A DNA stretch of 59,314 bases from Candidatus Bathyarchaeota archaeon (GTDB lineage Archaea; Thermoproteota; Bathyarchaeia; TCS64): the NCBI GenBank assembly GCA_016783485.1, contig JADHWM010000003.1, positions 1 through 59,314 of the forward strand, written 5' to 3'. The translations under genes and the position numbers were made by a program. The notes under the pieces were generated by a model. That model searched no databases and was not told the origin of the DNA. It worked only from the letters and a program-made list of their open reading frames with translations. Positions 48,405 to 57,297 of the stretch are shown here, piece by piece (position 1 is the first letter of the stretch; every line of letters starts with the position of its first letter).

Positions 48405-49076
48405 TTATAACAGGGACCTGGTCGCCTTCTCCGGGAAGAAGGGGCTGTTCTTTGCGAGGGGCTCCACGAGGAACGCCTCGGCGTACCCGCAGCCCCCCTG
48501 GGTCCCCCTGAGCTCCGCCTTCTTCTCCATGAAATCCTGGTAGTACCCCCACTGGAACTTCGCGAGCTGTGACGCATACGCCCCGATGGCGGCCTCCTTC
48601 CTAGGCCAAACATCGGAGACGTCGACGAAGACGTGGGGGCTGGGGATGAGGGTGTTCACCTCCATGAGCAGGAGCCTCTCCACGACCCAGGCATCTTCGT
48701 AGATCGTCGCGTGGCCCGCCCACTCCACCGCCTCCTTGACGAGCTCGTGGGCGGCCCTGTGCTCCCGGTGGTAGTCGAAGGGGAGGTGGGTGATGACGAC
48801 GCTGGGCCGCCTGTCCACGATGACGTCCGAGACCCTCCGGATGAGCTCCGATGTGGGGTCGATGCTCCCCTCGGGGAAGATGATGGGCTCCTCGATCCCC
48901 AGGGCCTCAGCTGCCCGCCTCAGCTCGGGGCCCCGCTCCGCGTCCGAGCATGTGAGGCTCAGGGCTCCCACCCTGTGCCCCGCCTCCGCATGGAGGGCGA
49001 GGGTACCCCCGCACCCGAAGGTCTCGTCGTCGGGGTGAGCGAAGATCGCCAGGATTCCTCCGGACATCTCAGTCAA
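48405..49076 (-). CDS. bshB: LmbE/PIG-L deacetylase, candidate BshB
   Basis: 223 residues. LAIFAHPDDETFGCGGTLALHAEAGHRV contains the AHPDDE zinc and catalytic motif, SLTCSDAERGPELRRAAEALGI and THLPFDYHREHRAAHELV give the family's other landmarks with the third His ligand. Length and motifs suit BshB, which removes the acetyl group from GlcNAc-malate. The LmbE family also contains mycothiol and antibiotic deacetylases, so the assignment depends on the neighbouring bshA and bshC. Confidence 0.8.
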   Translation of the reverse strand: MTEMSGGILAIFAHPDDETFGCGGTLALHAEAGHRVGALSLTCSDAERGPELRRAAEALGIEEPIIFPEGSIDPTSELIRRVSDVIVDRRPSVVITHLPFDYHREHRAAHELVKEAVEWAGHATIYEDAWVVERLLLMEVNTLIPSPHVFVDVSDVWPRKEAAIGAYASQLAKFQWGYYQDFMEKKAELRGTQGGCGYAEAFLVEPLAKNSPFFPEKATRSLL

Positions 49077-49130
49077 CGGTATTCCCGTCTGCCCGGAGCT
49101 TAAAAGGGGTTTCCGAGGGAGTGTAGGTGG

Positions 49131-49679
49131 CTACTCGAGGAACGTGGCGACCTCGTGGACTCCCTTCTTGGGGGGAACGCGGCCCTCGATGTCTGTGTAT
49201 CCAACAGCGACCGCCGCGACCATCTTCCAGGGAACCCCCGCGTACTTCGTGAGGGCTTCCGGGGCATAGAACACGTCCGCGATCCAGAGACTCCCAAGCC
49301 CCAGATCGAAGGCCCGAAGGAGCATGTTCTGGATCGCGGCGGCGACGCTGTGGACCTCGGAGTCCCAGCCCTCCTCCCCGGCGTTCCAGACCATGATCAC
49401 CACGGGGGCCTGCTCCATGACGCCGCAGGACCAGGTGGCGGAGCCCGACTCCTCGAACCCGTGCTTCTCGATGAACACGTCGAGGGCCCCACGGAAGGCG
49501 TCGGTGAGCCCCTTCTTAGCGGCCCCGGTGTAAACAGTGAACCTCCACTGCTGCCCGTTCTTCGCCGAAGGAGCCCAGGTACCGGCTTCGATGATCTCCT
49601 CGATGAGCTCCCGGGGAACGGGGGTATCTTTGTACTCCCGGATGCTCCGCCTCCCCTTGATGGCCTCGATCAACTCCAT
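49131..49679 (-). CDS. Nitroreductase-family flavoprotein
   Basis: 182 residues. LIEAIKGRRSIREYKDTPVPRELIEEIIEAGTWAPSAKNGQQWRFTV has the FMN-phosphate Arg cluster and the SAKNGQQW loop; GLGSLWIADVFYAPEALTKYAGVP and VAAVAVGYTDI are typical of the C-terminal half. It binds FMN and reduces nitro, quinone or related groups with NAD(P)H. It is 54 bases upstream of the bshB-like gene on the same strand and could act in the same redox context, though this is only proximity. Confidence 0.88.
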   Translation of the reverse strand: MELIEAIKGRRSIREYKDTPVPRELIEEIIEAGTWAPSAKNGQQWRFTVYTGAAKKGLTDAFRGALDVFIEKHGFEESGSATWSCGVMEQAPVVIMVWNAGEEGWDSEVHSVAAAIQNMLLRAFDLGLGSLWIADVFYAPEALTKYAGVPWKMVAAVAVGYTDIEGRVPPKKGVHEVATFLE

Positions 49680-49751
49680 TGCAGTCGCAACGGTAGGGGA
49701 ACGGTGGGTGTAAAAATATTATGGGAAACGGACGCCCACTGACCGCAGCAG

Positions 49752-50762
49752 CTAGACCCAGCCCGTCTCGTCGCCGATCTTCAGGAGCGTGTAGAGTCTG
49801 TCCCCCGGGTAGACCACTCTCCTCGGGAACATCGAGTGGACCACACCTGTGACGGGGGCGGTTATCTCGGCCAGGACTGATCCGTCGAGGTCCGTGATCC
49901 TGCCGATAACCTCTCCCACCTCGGGGATGTCTCCCTGGTCGGCTACGGCGGTGAAGACCCCGGCGACTGGCGCAGTGACCCCCCGCCACTCCATGTCCAG
50001 GAACCTCTGCCACTCGGGCTTCTTGAGCTCGCCTTCGAGCATTCCGAAGTGCTTGAGGAGGTTCACGGTCCCGTCGACGTGGGCCATCACGAACTCTTCT
50101 AGAGGCTGGGTGCGGTATCCGAGGCCCGCCTCGCTGATGATAGAGGCTGTCCCCGCGGCCACCGCCTCGTAGATGAGTGTGCCGGGGCTGGTGTGGCCGA
50201 TCTCCGGGGTGCCCGGGAGGACATACCTTAGCCCGAAGGCCTCCGCCATGGCCTCGCTGGTCTCGTCGATGGGCTTCCCTATTTTGAGGTAGATGGTGTG
50301 GTCGAGGTGGCTCTCGGGGAGGTCGCCTCCCCGGAAGTCGACGTGGTAGTCCGCCTCTTTGACGAGCTGGAATAGGGTGTGGGCGACAGCGCGTGTAGGA
50401 GTACCGTTCGGGTCCCCGGGGAATACTGCGTTTATGTTGAGGCCATCGAAGGGTGTGACGCTGCTCCGGAGGTTGAGCCAGCGGGTTCGGAACCTGAAGA
50501 CGGGCATGTTCACCACGGGGACCGTGATGAATCGGCCCTTGAGCCCCTCCGGCTCGATGAGCCGGTAGAGCCTGGACGCCGCCTCGACTCCGCAGTATTC
50601 GGTCGGGTAGAGGCCCCCTGTCACGATAAGGGTGGGCCCGGGCTCTCCGCCGTTTACGACGCCGACGGGCATCTCAACCTTCGCTGCTAGGTTGTCCAGC
50701 ACATTGACGTATCCGAAGTCCTTACTCCCGGGTTCCACTTCGAGGGGCTTGAAGTCTCCCAT
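49752..50762 (-). CDS. AstE/AspA-like M14 paralogue lacking zinc histidines
   Basis: 336 residues, homologous along its length to the upstream gene (TLIVTGGLYPTEYCG versus TLVINGGEHGSEYNG; YHVDFRGGDLPES versus YRLNLHGGDLEED). The comparison shows the first zinc His replaced by Tyr (YPTE) and the second by Arg (FRGG); the zinc Glu remains. The C-terminal beta domain (VAGVFTAVADQGDIPEVGEVIGRI) is kept. It is probably a non-catalytic partner of its neighbour, or it has a different activity. It starts one base after the stop of that gene. Confidence 0.8.
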   Translation of the reverse strand: MGDFKPLEVEPGSKDFGYVNVLDNLAAKVEMPVGVVNGGEPGPTLIVTGGLYPTEYCGVEAASRLYRLIEPEGLKGRFITVPVVNMPVFRFRTRWLNLRSSVTPFDGLNINAVFPGDPNGTPTRAVAHTLFQLVKEADYHVDFRGGDLPESHLDHTIYLKIGKPIDETSEAMAEAFGLRYVLPGTPEIGHTSPGTLIYEAVAAGTASIISEAGLGYRTQPLEEFVMAHVDGTVNLLKHFGMLEGELKKPEWQRFLDMEWRGVTAPVAGVFTAVADQGDIPEVGEVIGRITDLDGSVLAEITAPVTGVVHSMFPRRVVYPGDRLYTLLKIGDETGWV

Positions 50763-50763
50763 C

Positions 50764-51762
50764 CTAGCTGATCTCCCGGATGTCCTTCCCTATCTCATAG
50801 GTGACATCCCCCTCCCAGATAGCGGGGCTCGTCACCATGTGGATGACCCCGTCGGTGGGGACCGCGATCTCCTCCAGGGTCTCCCCCCAGAGGTCCTTGA
50901 TGACCCCGAGCACGTCGCCCTCCTCCACCATGTCCCCGGCCCGCACGTTGCTGATGAAGAATCCCCCGCGCTCGGCGTATAGGTGGTAGGGGCTGTAGAG
51001 CTTGGCCCTCGGCGGGACCTCGGGCTCCCCGGGGAGCATCTCCAGCTTCTTCATCACGTTGTAGATGCCCTTGATGACCCCCTCGACGATGTCGCTCTGG
51101 CAACGCCCCATCCCCCCGGCCTCGGTGCCCACCGTCATGGGGAACTCGAGGCTGGTGCCGCTCTTCCTGGGGGGGCTCTCCCTGATCCACTCGTAACCGA
51201 AGGCCCTGCAGAGGGCGAGGTTCTCGGCGTCGTATGCTGCGTCGCCTTTCTGGCGGTACATGGTGCCTGTGAGGAGGTCTTCCTCGAGGTCTCCTCCGTG
51301 GAGATTGAGCCTGTAGTCTCCCTGGCTGAGGACCTCGCGGTGGAATGTGGTGGCGACCTGGTAGGTGATCTTGGGAACGCCGCTGCCTCCCCGGGGTATC
51401 TCCTCGACGTAGTGGCCTGTGAGGTCCCTGTAGTCGACGGGGTTGCCGTGCATCCAGCGGGCCTCGAAGGCGAGGGTGTTCACCATGGGGACGATGATGA
51501 CCTTACCGTTCACATCTGCTGGGTCGAGATCTCTCATCACCGTGAGTGTGGCCGCGGGGCCGTTGTACTCGGAGCCATGCTCCCCTCCGTTGATGACGAG
51601 GGTGGGGCCGTCCCCGGATCCGTTCACCAGGGTCAGCGGGATCCTGTGGGGGCCTGCGGGTTTCTCCGAGATATTCAGGTATCCCTGCTTCTTGGTGCCC
51701 TTCGGGGCTACAAGGTCTTGGACTTTTAGAATGTCGGACAAAGTTATCGAACCTGATATCAT
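50764..51762 (-). CDS. Succinylglutamate desuccinylase/aspartoacylase-like M14 enzyme
   Basis: 332 residues. NGGEHGSEYNG carries the HxxE zinc site, NLHGGDLEED the third zinc His, and the Arg-containing loop NTLAFEARWMHGNPVDYRDL the substrate-binding area. The C-terminal region (AGDMVEEGDVLGVIKDLWG) is a barrel-sandwich-like beta domain. The family cleaves N-acyl amino acids. It is immediately upstream of the degenerate paralogue, so the two should be made in equal amounts. Confidence 0.85.
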   Translation of the reverse strand: MISGSITLSDILKVQDLVAPKGTKKQGYLNISEKPAGPHRIPLTLVNGSGDGPTLVINGGEHGSEYNGPAATLTVMRDLDPADVNGKVIIVPMVNTLAFEARWMHGNPVDYRDLTGHYVEEIPRGGSGVPKITYQVATTFHREVLSQGDYRLNLHGGDLEEDLLTGTMYRQKGDAAYDAENLALCRAFGYEWIRESPPRKSGTSLEFPMTVGTEAGGMGRCQSDIVEGVIKGIYNVMKKLEMLPGEPEVPPRAKLYSPYHLYAERGGFFISNVRAGDMVEEGDVLGVIKDLWGETLEEIAVPTDGVIHMVTSPAIWEGDVTYEIGKDIREIS

Positions 51763-51850
51763 TGCCCCGTTTGCTGCATAAGTCTTTCATCCTGCCCCGG
51801 GAAGCAACGGTTATTACCCTTGTGGGATGTCAGCCCTCTGTGGGACCTGC

Positions 51851-52750
51851 ATGAGGAGGCTCGAGGGAAAGGTTGTACTGGTCACCGGCTCCGGGAGGGG
51901 TTTCGGTCGCTCCATGGCCCTGGCATTTGGCCTAGAGGGGGCGAAGGTCGTCTGCGTGGCGAGGACCGTCTCAGATCTAGAAGGGACCCGGGACCTGCTG
52001 CTTTCATCCGGGGGCGATGCGGAGGTCTTGCGGGTGGACCTCGTCGTCCCGGAGGAGATCGATTCCCTGAGAGAGGCGGTGGAGGAGGGCTTCGGGGGCC
52101 TCGACGTCCTCGTGAACAACGCCGCTACGAGCCCCTGGAAGACCCTGGACGAGACGACCGTGGAGGACTGGGACAGGACCCTCGGGGTGAACCTCCGGGC
52201 GCCCTTCCTCCTCGCGAAGGCGTTCAAGGGCTCCATGGCGGCCCGGGGCGGGGGAAGCATCATCAACGTCACCTCCCGGTCGGCGGAGATGGGCTTCGTC
52301 GCCGAGGTCGGCTACTGTCCCTCCAAGTACGGGCTGGAGGGGCTCACCCAGTGCCTCGCGCTGGAGCTGAGGCCCCTCGACATCGCCGTGAACAGCCTCA
52401 ACGTCTCGACACCCGAGGGTAGGAGGCTCAAGCCGACGGAGCTTACCCTCCGTGAGGCCGCTGAGATCCCCGAGGCGGAGAGGTCCGGGTTCGCCAGCGA
52501 GGCGGAGATGGTTGAGGCTTTCACGGATGCCTGGACCTTCCTAGCATTGCAGAGGGGGAGCGGTGTCACAGGGCAGAGGCTCAGCACGAAGGGCCTAGCG
52601 GAGGAGTTGGATAGGGATGGGTGGGATGGCGTCGAGGAGAGGCTGAGGGGCAGGCTGACCAAGGCCGTCTATCAGCCCTACGGTTTCCCCCGGAAGGTCC
52701 GCTATCAGACCCCCGGCGGGGGCTGGGACGAGCTGGTTTTTGAGCCCTAG
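51851..52750 (+). CDS. Short-chain dehydrogenase/reductase
   Basis: 299 residues from the ATG at 51851 (MRRLEGKVVLVTGSGRG); the track ATG at 51827 adds MSALCGTC and leaves too little room behind the TTATTA promoter element near 51811. The cofactor motif TGSGRGFG, NNAATSPWKTL, the Ser in NVTSRSAEMG and YCPSK supply the catalytic set of classical SDRs. A 50-residue C-terminal extension ends with a Gly-Gly-Trp region (RYQTPGGGWDELVF). Substrate unknown. Confidence 0.88.
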   Translation: MRRLEGKVVLVTGSGRGFGRSMALAFGLEGAKVVCVARTVSDLEGTRDLLLSSGGDAEVLRVDLVVPEEIDSLREAVEEGFGGLDVLVNNAATSPWKTLDETTVEDWDRTLGVNLRAPFLLAKAFKGSMAARGGGSIINVTSRSAEMGFVAEVGYCPSKYGLEGLTQCLALELRPLDIAVNSLNVSTPEGRRLKPTELTLREAAEIPEAERSGFASEAEMVEAFTDAWTFLALQRGSGVTGQRLSTKGLAEELDRDGWDGVEERLRGRLTKAVYQPYGFPRKVRYQTPGGGWDELVFEP

Positions 52751-53778
52751 CCCTCGAGCTCGCTCTCAATCCCCGAGACGGTATCCTCGAAACCGGGGTC
52801 GTCCGCGAGGTTCGATGTCCTGAGGGCGATCCCTTCGAGCCCCGAGGGACTCAAATCCCGGCTTTTCGCGACTTTAAACTGCTCATGCTCCCAGACGGTT
52901 CTCTCCATGATCCTTTCCACTCCATGGAGGCGCATGAGGGCGACTGAGACGGCGTCGGAGGCGACCCTGCTCCCGCTCGCGATGATGATCCCGGGCGCCG
53001 CGGCCTTCCTAGGTGTGAGTTTCTTGTCGACGAGGATCTTGGTGGCGTCTGCGACTACGAGATCGGCGGAGTAGGCGAGATTGAGGTCCACCATCTTCTC
53101 ATGGAAGGCGTGCCCATTGTGGAGCCACTCCCGACCCATCGAGTCGAGCATTCCCACGGCGAGCTTGAGGCTGATGGTGAAGGTGGCGTTGCTATGAGGC
53201 CTCATTATAGGGGTGAGGATCACCCTCTCGGCATCGTAGACCCGTCGGGGAATCTTGATGCCCTCGGGCCACGATGCTGCCTCGGGGGGCTTCACGGTGA
53301 CCCACTCGTCCTCCTCGAAGAAGCAGACCCCTAAGCCCAAATCCTCGACGACCTCCAGCATCCCCAGGTTCTCCAAGGTGTGGCGGGTGGGGAGTCCTCT
53401 CGCCCTCCCGGAGGTCTCCCCGAGGACGATCTTTCCTGCCGGCACTCCCGCCCCTAGGAGGCCGTTGGCGATGGCTCTGAATGTTTCCGGGTGGGTGTCC
53501 CGGGGATAGGGGTCGTCGGTGTTGCAGTTGGGCTTGATGAGGAACTTCCCTCGGGCGCCCTCGACGATGGGCCCCAGCCCCCCGAGTAGGGAGGTCGCCT
53601 CGCTTATCCCGCAGGACCTGTCGTCCGACCTGACGATCGCCACTAAGGCCTTCCCATTCTCGGTGTACGCGTTGGCTCTCAAAGGCTTGTAAGGCATAGT
53701 TGGGCCCCATGGCGGGTCTTTGAGGAGCCGGTTGTAGAGGGCCATCGAGCCCTCGTTGTTAACCTCCATATTGGACAA
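52747..53778 (-). CDS. DUF362-family protein
   Basis: 343 residues. GKFLIKPNCNTDDPYPRDTHPETFRAIANGLLGAGVPAGKIVLGETSGRARG matches the nucleotide-like core of DUF362 (K-P-N-x-x, then G-E-x-S/G), VILTPIMRPHSNATFTISLKLAVGMLDSMGREWLH the middle block, and LVVADATKILVDKKLTPRKAAAPGIIIASGSRVASDAVSVALMR the C-terminal block. There is no ferredoxin domain. Function in the family is not established. It converges on the SDR gene with a four-base stop overlap. Confidence 0.85.
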   Translation of the reverse strand: MSNMEVNNEGSMALYNRLLKDPPWGPTMPYKPLRANAYTENGKALVAIVRSDDRSCGISEATSLLGGLGPIVEGARGKFLIKPNCNTDDPYPRDTHPETFRAIANGLLGAGVPAGKIVLGETSGRARGLPTRHTLENLGMLEVVEDLGLGVCFFEEDEWVTVKPPEAASWPEGIKIPRRVYDAERVILTPIMRPHSNATFTISLKLAVGMLDSMGREWLHNGHAFHEKMVDLNLAYSADLVVADATKILVDKKLTPRKAAAPGIIIASGSRVASDAVSVALMRLHGVERIMERTVWEHEQFKVAKSRDLSPSGLEGIALRTSNLADDPGFEDTVSGIESELEG

Positions 53779-53865
53779 TTCTTCGGGTTGAGCCCGGATA
53801 TAGTTTTCTGGTTAGTGTATTTGGAGTGTAGAAAAAATCCGAGGATGAAATAGGAGGAAATAGTG

Positions 53866-55836
53866 CTATTTCAGGTATCTGTCGAACCATCGGACGATGT
53901 GCTGCAGCCGCTCCCTCCTGTGCTTGGGCTTCCCGTCCCTGGAGAGGCCGTGGGGCTCGTCGGGGAACCTGACGAACTCGGTGGTTCTCCCCAGCTTCTT
54001 GAGGGCGATATAGAGCTGCTCCCCCTGCTCCATGGGGCAGCGGTGGTCCTCCTCGCTGTGGATGATGAGCATCGGCGTCACCATGTTCTTGACATAGGTT
54101 ATCGGCGACTTTTCCATGCAGAGCTTCGGGTCGTCCCAGGGATCCTTCCCGTTCACCAGCTCGTGGGTGGGCAGGGTCATCCATCCGATGTCGCTGGTCC
54201 CGTGGAAGCTGTACCAGTTGCTGATGCTCCTCATGGTGATCGCCGCCTTGTACCTGTCGGTGTGGCCCACGATCCAGTTGGTCATGAAGCCCCCGTAGCT
54301 GCCCCCGAGGACCCCGAACCTCTCCGGGTCGACGAAGCCGTAGTTCTCGATGACGTGGTCCGTGGCTTCCATGATATCCATGTAGTCCCTCTCCCCCCAG
54401 GCCCCAGAGATGAGCCCGGCGAACTGCTCACCGTAGCCGATGCTGGCCCGGGGATTGGTGTAGACGACGACGTACCCGTGGTCGGCGAGGACCTGGAACT
54501 CGTGACAAGCGGAGTCCAGTTTGAAGCCGTAGGCCCCCCGGGGGCCCCCGTGGATCTGGATGCACGCAGGGTACTTCTCCCCCTCGCGGAATCCCCGGGG
54601 CTTCACGATCCAGCCCTGGACCTCGACGCCATCGCTCGCGATGAACCAGAACTCCTCTGGGGGGCTGATCCTGAGCTTCCTCAGGAGGCCCTTGTTCATC
54701 TCGGTGAGTTTCCTCTGCTCCGCGTCCAGGATGAAGAGCTCGGCGGGGGTCACCGCGTCCGACGCGTTGAAGGCGATCTTCGTTCCCGAATCGTCCAGGC
54801 TGAAGGAACCGATATCGATCTCCCCCTCCGTGACCGGAGCCACTCCTCCGTCCAGGCCGATCCTGTGAAGGTGGGTGGTCCCGTGGTGGGGGAACAGGGC
54901 GTAGATATGACCAGAGTCCGGGGACCACTTCAGGTTTGGTGACCCGCCCGCGGTCCTGTCGAAGTCGCCGGTGAGGCATCTCGCGCCCCCCTCCTTCAGG
55001 TCGAGGACGTAGACCTCTATGTTCTTGTGCCAGACGAGGCCCGGGTCCTTGAGCTCTCTCCCCGAGAAGGCGATGTACCGCCCGTCGGGGGACCACTCCA
55101 GGGTTCCGATTGGCCCCTTCCCCTCCAAGAGGAGCTCCGGCTCCCCGCCCTTCGCGGGAACCGCATAGATGTTCCTGTGGAACGATTTGTCCGCGTCCTC
55201 CCCCATGATGGCGACGAAGGCGATCCTCTCAGAGTCGGGGGACCAGACAGCCGCTTCGACGTCGAAGAGGCCGTCTGTGACTTGCTTGGCCTTCCCTCCC
55301 TTGGCTGGGGCCACGAAGAGGTGGGGATACCTCCCGACGCTGAAACCCTTCCCGTCGTGCTTGTACTTCATCCTGCGGATGATCTTGACATCGCTGCCCT
55401 CGGCCTTCTCCCCCTTGAAGACGTTGGCGAGGAAGAGGATGCTCCTGCCGTCGGGGGACCAAGCGGGGTTCCGAACCGCCTCATCAACCCGGGTAACCTG
55501 CCGAGCCTCGCCACCGTCAGCGGGGATGACGAAGAGCTGGGCCTTCTTTTTCTCGTCCTCGGGGTCGCCCGGGCTGGGGCGGCTCGACGTGAAAAGGACC
55601 CTGTCCTCCTTCGGAGACCATCGGGGATTGGACGAACTCTTCTCGCCGGAGGTGAACTGAACGGGCTTCTTCGCCTCGAGGTCGAGGAGCCAGATCTGGG
55701 TGTCGTACCTGTCTTCCTCCATGTTGACTTCGGAGTATGTGAACAGGACCCTTGAGCCGTCGGGGCTGATCTGGGGGTCCCCCACAGGGGCCATGGGGAA
55801 CAGGGGCATGACTTCGATCTCTTCGAGTTTCTGCAT
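53866..55836 (-). CDS. S9 family acylaminoacyl/prolyl oligopeptidase
   Basis: 656 residues. The N-terminal 380 residues form a beta-propeller with repeated WSPDG-type blades (WSPKEDRVLFTSS, WSPDGRSILFLAN, WSPDSERIAF, WSPDGRYIAFSG). The C-terminal alpha/beta-hydrolase has the nucleophile GGSYGGFMTNW, the Asp in IIHSEEDHRCPMEQ and the His in DEPHGLSRDGK. Cytoplasmic serine peptidase that trims short peptides or acyl-blocked amino acids. Length suits the acylaminoacyl-peptidase branch. Confidence 0.93.
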   Translation of the reverse strand: MQKLEEIEVMPLFPMAPVGDPQISPDGSRVLFTYSEVNMEEDRYDTQIWLLDLEAKKPVQFTSGEKSSSNPRWSPKEDRVLFTSSRPSPGDPEDEKKKAQLFVIPADGGEARQVTRVDEAVRNPAWSPDGRSILFLANVFKGEKAEGSDVKIIRRMKYKHDGKGFSVGRYPHLFVAPAKGGKAKQVTDGLFDVEAAVWSPDSERIAFVAIMGEDADKSFHRNIYAVPAKGGEPELLLEGKGPIGTLEWSPDGRYIAFSGRELKDPGLVWHKNIEVYVLDLKEGGARCLTGDFDRTAGGSPNLKWSPDSGHIYALFPHHGTTHLHRIGLDGGVAPVTEGEIDIGSFSLDDSGTKIAFNASDAVTPAELFILDAEQRKLTEMNKGLLRKLRISPPEEFWFIASDGVEVQGWIVKPRGFREGEKYPACIQIHGGPRGAYGFKLDSACHEFQVLADHGYVVVYTNPRASIGYGEQFAGLISGAWGERDYMDIMEATDHVIENYGFVDPERFGVLGGSYGGFMTNWIVGHTDRYKAAITMRSISNWYSFHGTSDIGWMTLPTHELVNGKDPWDDPKLCMEKSPITYVKNMVTPMLIIHSEEDHRCPMEQGEQLYIALKKLGRTTEFVRFPDEPHGLSRDGKPKHRRERLQHIVRWFDRYLK

Positions 55837-56166
55837 CTCAATCGTTTGGTTGTTCGGTGTGATGGACTTAAAATCTTAGCCCCTGAAACTGGAGACATCG
55901 GGGGGTTCTTCGTGATACTCGCGCGTGCTGGACTCAGGTAGGGATAGAGAGGCTGTGTGGAAAGAAGGCTTCACCCCTGACTCAAGGTCATCCCTGTCTT
56001 GTCTTCGGAGTGGCCCCTTTCACACACAAATGCGCAGAGATCGCTTTCCCCACGGTATATGAATAGTTTATTACGGAATCCGATATAGTGCGGATCTTTA
56101 TTCATCCACCATGATGAAAACTGCAATTTTTTTGCATGAAAAAAAGGGGTGAGAGGGCTATTCAGA
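55837..56166. other. Intergenic region
   Basis: 330 bases between the S9 peptidase promoter side and the end of the small gene at 56167. It contains the minus-strand terminator of the small gene (56122-56145) and AT-rich sequence. No gene is supported on either strand. Confidence 0.6.
56122..56145 (-). terminator. Terminator of the small gene at 56167
   Basis: Minus-strand sequence CCCCTTTTTTTCATGCAAAAAAATTGCA: a T-run beside a short TGCAA/TTGCA inverted repeat, about 20 bases after the stop. Confidence 0.55.
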
Positions 56167-56418
56167 TCAGAGCATGGAGAACAGGCTGACTGTCCTCGTC
56201 TTCTCGATGGGGCACTTCTGCCAGGCATCGGAGCCGATGTAGTTCTCGAAGTCGCGGTAGGATCCCTTCAGCATGAAGCAGTTTCCCTCTGGGGTTCCGA
56301 AGGGTCCCCAGGGCCCCTTCATCTTCAAGTTGTGTGCCTTGAGTGCTTCCACGAACTCGTCCCACGCCTTCTTTGCATCCTTCAGGCTCATGGTCTGTTT
56401 AGATTCTCCGTAGATCAT
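56167..56418 (-). CDS. Small alpha/beta-barrel-like protein, dispersed fifth member
   Basis: 83 residues from the ATG at 56418; the in-frame stop TAA ends the reading 13 codons upstream, and no other start is present, though KTPFTHY just before the ATG looks protein-like. HYMIYGESKQTMSLKDAKKAWDEFVEALKAHNLKMKGPWGPFGTPEGNCFMLKGSYRDFENYIG has the same strand-helix-strand order and G-P-F-G-x-P-E turn as array members 1, 2 and 4. It lacks the conserved hairpin leader. Function unknown. Confidence 0.6.
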   Translation of the reverse strand: MIYGESKQTMSLKDAKKAWDEFVEALKAHNLKMKGPWGPFGTPEGNCFMLKGSYRDFENYIGSDAWQKCPIEKTRTVSLFSML

Positions 56419-56602
56419 GTAGTGCGTGAATGGCGTTTTTCTCTCTCCTCTGGCGTTTAACCGCCATTATATGATCCTTTTCTATACAAATTGACTTTAA
56501 ATGAAAGTTGACTCTCCCCTGCTAACATTATAGGGTAGATGTTTTTCACATGTTATAGCATCGTCTTAGCCTATCCGTGCGCGTTGAGTAACGAGCATGT
56601 GG

Positions 56603-57199
56603 TCACTCGATTGTGCTGTGTTTTTTCCTCATCGAGGCCTCGGAGACCTCGAGGCGGGCCATGAGCTCGGCGATGAGGCCGTCGAGGAAGACGGCGCAGG
56701 TGTCCTCGAAGAGGGTCCCCATGGGGGCGAGGGACTCGTGCTCCCCCAGGAGCTGGCGGCTCTGGTAGTCGCTCTCCTCCGCCACGGCCTCCCTCCCGGG
56801 CACCACCACCAAGTGGTCGGAGGTCTGGGCCAGCTCGGAGTCAGGGTAGCTGGTCACCGCGAAGATCAGGGATCCCAGCCGCTTCGCCATATTGGCGGCC
56901 GTCGTGGACATGGCGCCGCTCCCTGAGCCCGAGATGATGATGACTATGTCCCCCTCCCCGATGGCGGGGGTGATGGTCTCCCCCATGACGTAGACGTCGA
57001 TGCCCACGTGCATGAGGCGCATCGCGAAGGCCTTCCCGACGAGGCCGCTCCTCCCCGCACCCAGGACGAGGGCCTTCCTCCCATCCCTCTTAACATGCAT
57101 TAGGGTGTCCAACAATGTCTCCACTTGGCCCGGATCGATGGCGTTGATCGCCCGGTTTATCCCCCGTAGGATCTCCTCGGATGCCTCCCACCAGCTCAA
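56603..57199 (-). CDS. hxlB: 6-phospho-3-hexuloisomerase-like SIS-domain protein
   Basis: 198 residues, the normal length. The SIS fold has KALVLGAGRSGLVGKAFAMRLMHVGIDVYVMGETITPAI, IISGSGSGAMSTTAANMAKRLGSLIFAVTS and the Glu/His pair region LGEHESLAPMGTLFEDTCAVFLDGLI, which is characteristic of PHI. PHI converts hexulose-6-phosphate and fructose-6-phosphate; in archaea it makes ribose-5-phosphate together with HPS (hexulose-phosphate synthase). No hps gene is in this window. Confidence 0.92.
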   Translation of the reverse strand: MSWWEASEEILRGINRAINAIDPGQVETLLDTLMHVKRDGRKALVLGAGRSGLVGKAFAMRLMHVGIDVYVMGETITPAIGEGDIVIIISGSGSGAMSTTAANMAKRLGSLIFAVTSYPDSELAQTSDHLVVVPGREAVAEESDYQSRQLLGEHESLAPMGTLFEDTCAVFLDGLIAELMARLEVSEASMRKKHSTIE

Positions 57200-57297
57200 A
57201 AAGCTCTCCGGAACAGGATCGGCGGACCAATTAAAAAGATGAACGACTCGCCCCCGGTTTTAAATTCAGTTGCGAGGCAGTCATCTGTGGTGATCTA

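Noticed and set aside
53863-54942. 359-codon plus-strand ORF
   Set aside because: Antisense of the S9 peptidase; Val/Leu/Asp-rich shadow with no motif.
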